Shown here in pieces: positions 61,671-64,000 of a stretch of DNA of 64,000 bases (the first letter of the stretch is position 1; each line of letters starts with the position of its first letter). The DNA is from Elizabethkingia sp. YR214 (GTDB taxonomy: Bacteria; Bacteroidota; Bacteroidia; Flavobacteriales; Weeksellaceae), in contig NZ_QBUH01000002.1 of the NCBI RefSeq assembly GCF_003058195.1, positions 558,001 to 622,000 on the forward strand. Direction: 5' to 3'. The notes under the pieces were generated by a model. That model saw only the letters and a list, made by a program, of their open reading frames with translations. It was not told the DNA's origin and did no database searches. The translations under genes were made by a program, and so were the position numbers.

Positions 61671-62939
61671 ATGGCAGATTTTATTGGAGAAAAATTAGAA
61701 AAGGATTTGGCTACTAAAGAAGTTTATTTTTATTATGATGATGCTAATAAAATTAAACAAATCTCAAGAGAGAATTATAAAAAAATAGACCAAATTGTCC
61801 ATTATCCAAGAGGATTCGAAGGAGGAAGTAAATATAAAACAATTAAAAAATTCATTTATAAAGGTTTCAAAAATAATCTTCCAGTAGGAGTTGTAAAGGC
61901 AGTAAGTTACGGTTGGGGGTTTACGAAATCTCTAAATCCATTTGCTTTTTATATCAATGAAAATTATGATATTGATGAAGTAATTATAGAAAAATCAGGG
62001 AAAATTAAATTAGATATTCCAAATAAAAAACTTTACCTCAATGAAATTGTATTGTCCAATTTAAATAGTTCTTTTAGTGATATTTATAAAAAGAACAAAG
62101 AGGAAGTAGATTCCGTTTTAAAAATAAATCTTTATAAATTATTTCCTTCTGAAATTACAAAACCTGAAAAGACATATATTGCCAATGCACTTGCTACCTC
62201 ATTATCTGCTTGGGGAAATAATATTGATGAATTTTCAGATGCCGATAAAAATGCTATAAAAGATTTGTTTGAGAAATTATCAATAGACACAGATTTTTTA
62301 TCAAATGAAGCTCTTGCTAAAACTAAAGAAATTGTTGACAATAAATATATTCAGCAAACCTTAAAAAAGTATAAAGAGCTAATCGCTTTAAAAACAGAAA
62401 GTGAGAGTTTAGAAAAACAATGGCAAGAATTTTTAAAGGATAATAGTTGGATATTTTCTTCAATCTTTGCTCAACCAGTTATTCTATATAAGAAAGAAGC
62501 TTATGTTGGTGGTAAAACAATAGATAATTCGAATGGAAAATTCAATGATTTTCTAATAAAGAATAGTTTAAGTGATAATGTTTCATTTCTCGAAATAAAA
62601 ACTCATAAGACAAAAATGCTTGAGAAAACAGCATACAGAGGAGATGATGTTTACAGTGCTTCAAAGGATTTAACTGGTTCAATTGTACAAGTTTTAAATC
62701 AGAGAGATAATTTCCAAAAGGAATTTTATGCTACAAAAATCAAAAGTATGCAAAATGGAAATCTAGAAACTTTTAATTCGAAATGTGTTGTATTGATTGG
62801 CTCTACAAAAGATTTAGATAGTAATCAAAAATATTCATTTGAGTTATTTAGAAGTAATAGTAGAGATGTTGAGATTTTAACTTTTGACGAACTTCAAGAA
62901 AAGATAGAGAGTTTACAAAAAGTTATGACAGGAAAATAA
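61671..62939 (+). CDS. sduA: Shedu anti-phage nuclease SduA (DUF4263)
   Basis: This is a 422-residue protein. The C-terminal half is the DUF4263 Shedu nuclease: EKQWQEFLKDNSWIFSSIFAQ, then VGGKTIDNSNGKFNDFLI with Asp293, FLEIKTHK with Glu308-x-Lys310, and DLTGSIVQVLNQRD with its conserved Gln. Together these make a PD-(D/E)XK active site that looks intact. The N-terminal half (about 1-240) is variable and probably the sensor; it is rich in Lys/Asn and has no recognised domain. Shedu proteins give single-gene phage defence. Base composition is markedly AT-rich compared with the core genes. Confidence 0.88.
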   Translation: MADFIGEKLEKDLATKEVYFYYDDANKIKQISRENYKKIDQIVHYPRGFEGGSKYKTIKKFIYKGFKNNLPVGVVKAVSYGWGFTKSLNPFAFYINENYDIDEVIIEKSGKIKLDIPNKKLYLNEIVLSNLNSSFSDIYKKNKEEVDSVLKINLYKLFPSEITKPEKTYIANALATSLSAWGNNIDEFSDADKNAIKDLFEKLSIDTDFLSNEALAKTKEIVDNKYIQQTLKKYKELIALKTESESLEKQWQEFLKDNSWIFSSIFAQPVILYKKEAYVGGKTIDNSNGKFNDFLIKNSLSDNVSFLEIKTHKTKMLEKTAYRGDDVYSASKDLTGSIVQVLNQRDNFQKEFYATKIKSMQNGNLETFNSKCVVLIGSTKDLDSNQKYSFELFRSNSRDVEILTFDELQEKIESLQKVMTGK

Positions 62940-62971
62940 AGTTTATTTATAAAAATCCTCCGCAATTGTAA

Positions 62972-63931
62972 ATGAAATCGAAAAAGACGATTAAAATAAT
63001 CATTTCTATTACAGCTACAATATTTATAGCTTGTCATTTAATATTTCCTAATCTAAATATTGATTTGATTACAGTTATATTATTTTGTTTAATCCTTATT
63101 CCTTGGGTAGAGCCTCTTTTTAAATCTGTTGAATTGCCAGGTGGCGTAAAACTAGAATTTCAAGACCTAGAAAAAATTGAAAAAGAAGCAAAAGAAGTTG
63201 GATTAATTGATGAACAACAAACAAATGTAGCAACTACCAAAGATTATGATTTTATAGAAATCGCAAATACAAATCAAGCACTTGCACTTGTAAGTTTAAG
63301 AATTGAAATTGAGAAAAGGCTTAGAGGAATTGCTAAAAAATATAATCTGGAGGAACAAAATTTGTCAATTTCTAGAATAATCAAGTTATTATCCGATAAA
63401 AATATTTTGACTATTCAGGAAAGCAACGTACTAAGAGATATTCTTTATACACTAAACCAAGCTTCGCATGGTGTAGAATATGACGGAAGAACTGGAGATT
63501 GGATAATAGAAGTCGGTCCAGAACTTATAGAATCACTTAATAATAAAGTAGTTAAAAGAGGTCATATTTTTCAAACAGAAGATAAAAAGGTTAAGCATTG
63601 GATTGATGAATCGTTTGAAAACTACGGAGGTAATACCAATCTTGAATATTTTGAGCACATCAGTAAACATAAAGAATTTTGGGATAAAGAATTAGAGAAT
63701 ATTTATAATTCTTTGCTTCAAAAACTTAACGATACACAAAAAGATAAATTAGAGAAAAATCAACAAGAATGGCTTTTATATACTGAAAGCTATTCGAAGC
63801 TTTTCCAAAGTTTTGATGATCTGCAAGTGAATGTTGGACGAGATGGACAAATTCTTCTTGCTATACATCTTATGGAGAAAGTAAAAGAAAGAGTTTTAGA
63901 ATTGGAGGATATTCTAAACAATCTTGTATAA
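62972..63931 (+). CDS. Membrane-anchored protein of unknown function next to Shedu
   Basis: This 319-residue protein has two N-terminal TMs (about 7-24 and 29-46) followed by SVELPGGVKLEFQDL. A helical domain (about 85-185) resembles DUF4145-like modules (ALVSLRIEIEKRLRGIAKKY, DILYTLNQASHG). A C-terminal helical region (about 230-319) has the look of the LprI/DUF1311 repeat (FWDKELENIYNSLLQKL, KLEKNQQEWLLYTESY) but lies on the cytoplasmic side if topology is as predicted. It starts 32 bases after sduA and shares its AT-rich composition, so co-transcription is likely. No known function. Confidence 0.65.
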   Translation: MKSKKTIKIIISITATIFIACHLIFPNLNIDLITVILFCLILIPWVEPLFKSVELPGGVKLEFQDLEKIEKEAKEVGLIDEQQTNVATTKDYDFIEIANTNQALALVSLRIEIEKRLRGIAKKYNLEEQNLSISRIIKLLSDKNILTIQESNVLRDILYTLNQASHGVEYDGRTGDWIIEVGPELIESLNNKVVKRGHIFQTEDKKVKHWIDESFENYGGNTNLEYFEHISKHKEFWDKELENIYNSLLQKLNDTQKDKLEKNQQEWLLYTESYSKLFQSFDDLQVNVGRDGQILLAIHLMEKVKERVLELEDILNNLV

Positions 63932-64000
63932 TAATATAAAGCCTTAATGTAAGTGTCCCTAAAAACCAGACAGTTTAAAAATAGAGAAATTTATTAATTT

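Overview
The window is an AT-rich chromosomal segment of a flavobacterium in the phylum Bacteroidota, most likely family Weeksellaceae (Elizabethkingia or a near relative). The evidence is: SusC/OMP-type TonB-dependent receptors with carboxypeptidase-regulatory N-termini; lineage-typical families (DUF2480, DUF3526 permeases, LytS/LytTR, Bacteroidota-type TssD/VgrG); few strong Shine-Dalgarno sites; and repeated TAnnTTTG elements, the Bacteroidota -7 promoter motif. The genus is an inference from gene content.

Layout. 1-5.0 kb: end of a type IIA topoisomerase subunit A gene, a DUF4268 gene, an AddB-like PD-(D/E)XK nuclease and a LysE exporter. 5.1-12.8 kb (minus strand): a YchJ-like SEC-C protein, an outer-membrane receptor, a lipoprotein, a small 2-TM protein, glutaryl-CoA dehydrogenase and a TPR protein. 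12.9-16.6 kb: an AraC regulator divergent from a GPH sugar symporter plus a GH130 phosphorylase (uptake and phosphorolysis of a mannosyl-glucose disaccharide). 16.7-22 kb: a four-gene desABCD-like operon for an NRPS-independent hydroxamate siderophore. 22-24 kb: a DeoR regulator and an MFS transporter on the minus strand. 24.1-30.7 kb: a Cys/His-rich exported protein, ABC ATPase, TonB-dependent siderophore receptor and two DUF3526 ABC permeases in one run, followed by a convergent OmpR-type two-component system. 32.9-37.6 kb: a double aspartyl-protease/PDZ protein, a flavin reductase, DUF2480, superoxide dismutase divergent from a SufR-like Fe-S regulator, and a VOC protein.

37.6-45.6 kb is an orphan type VI secretion cargo island. 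It has hcp with its own promoter and terminator, vgrG, two unknown cargo genes, and a PAAR-like (DUF4280) protein carrying a C-terminal PD-(D/E)XK DNase toxin of the PoNe type with its PoNi-type (DUF1910/1911) immunity gene. An array of extra immunity-like genes follows (GAD-like/DUF1851 and two YezG/DUF600 genes), with a decayed partial copy of one YezG gene in between. No sheath, baseplate or ClpV genes are in the window.

45.8-60.1 kb: a LytS/LytTR two-component system, MgtC, a double UspA protein, an outer-membrane beta-barrel protein, a complete RND tripartite efflux operon, and two further MFS exporters, one divergent from an AraC regulator. 60.1-64 kb is a small accessory/defence segment: a SymE-like protein, an XRE regulator, a Shedu (SduA, DUF4263) anti-phage nuclease and an adjacent membrane-anchored protein of unknown function that may be a Shedu partner.

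The least explained parts are the gene next to Shedu, the two unknown T6SS cargo genes, the ABC-receptor-permease run with its Cys/His-rich small protein, and the gene-free stretch 60063-60549.
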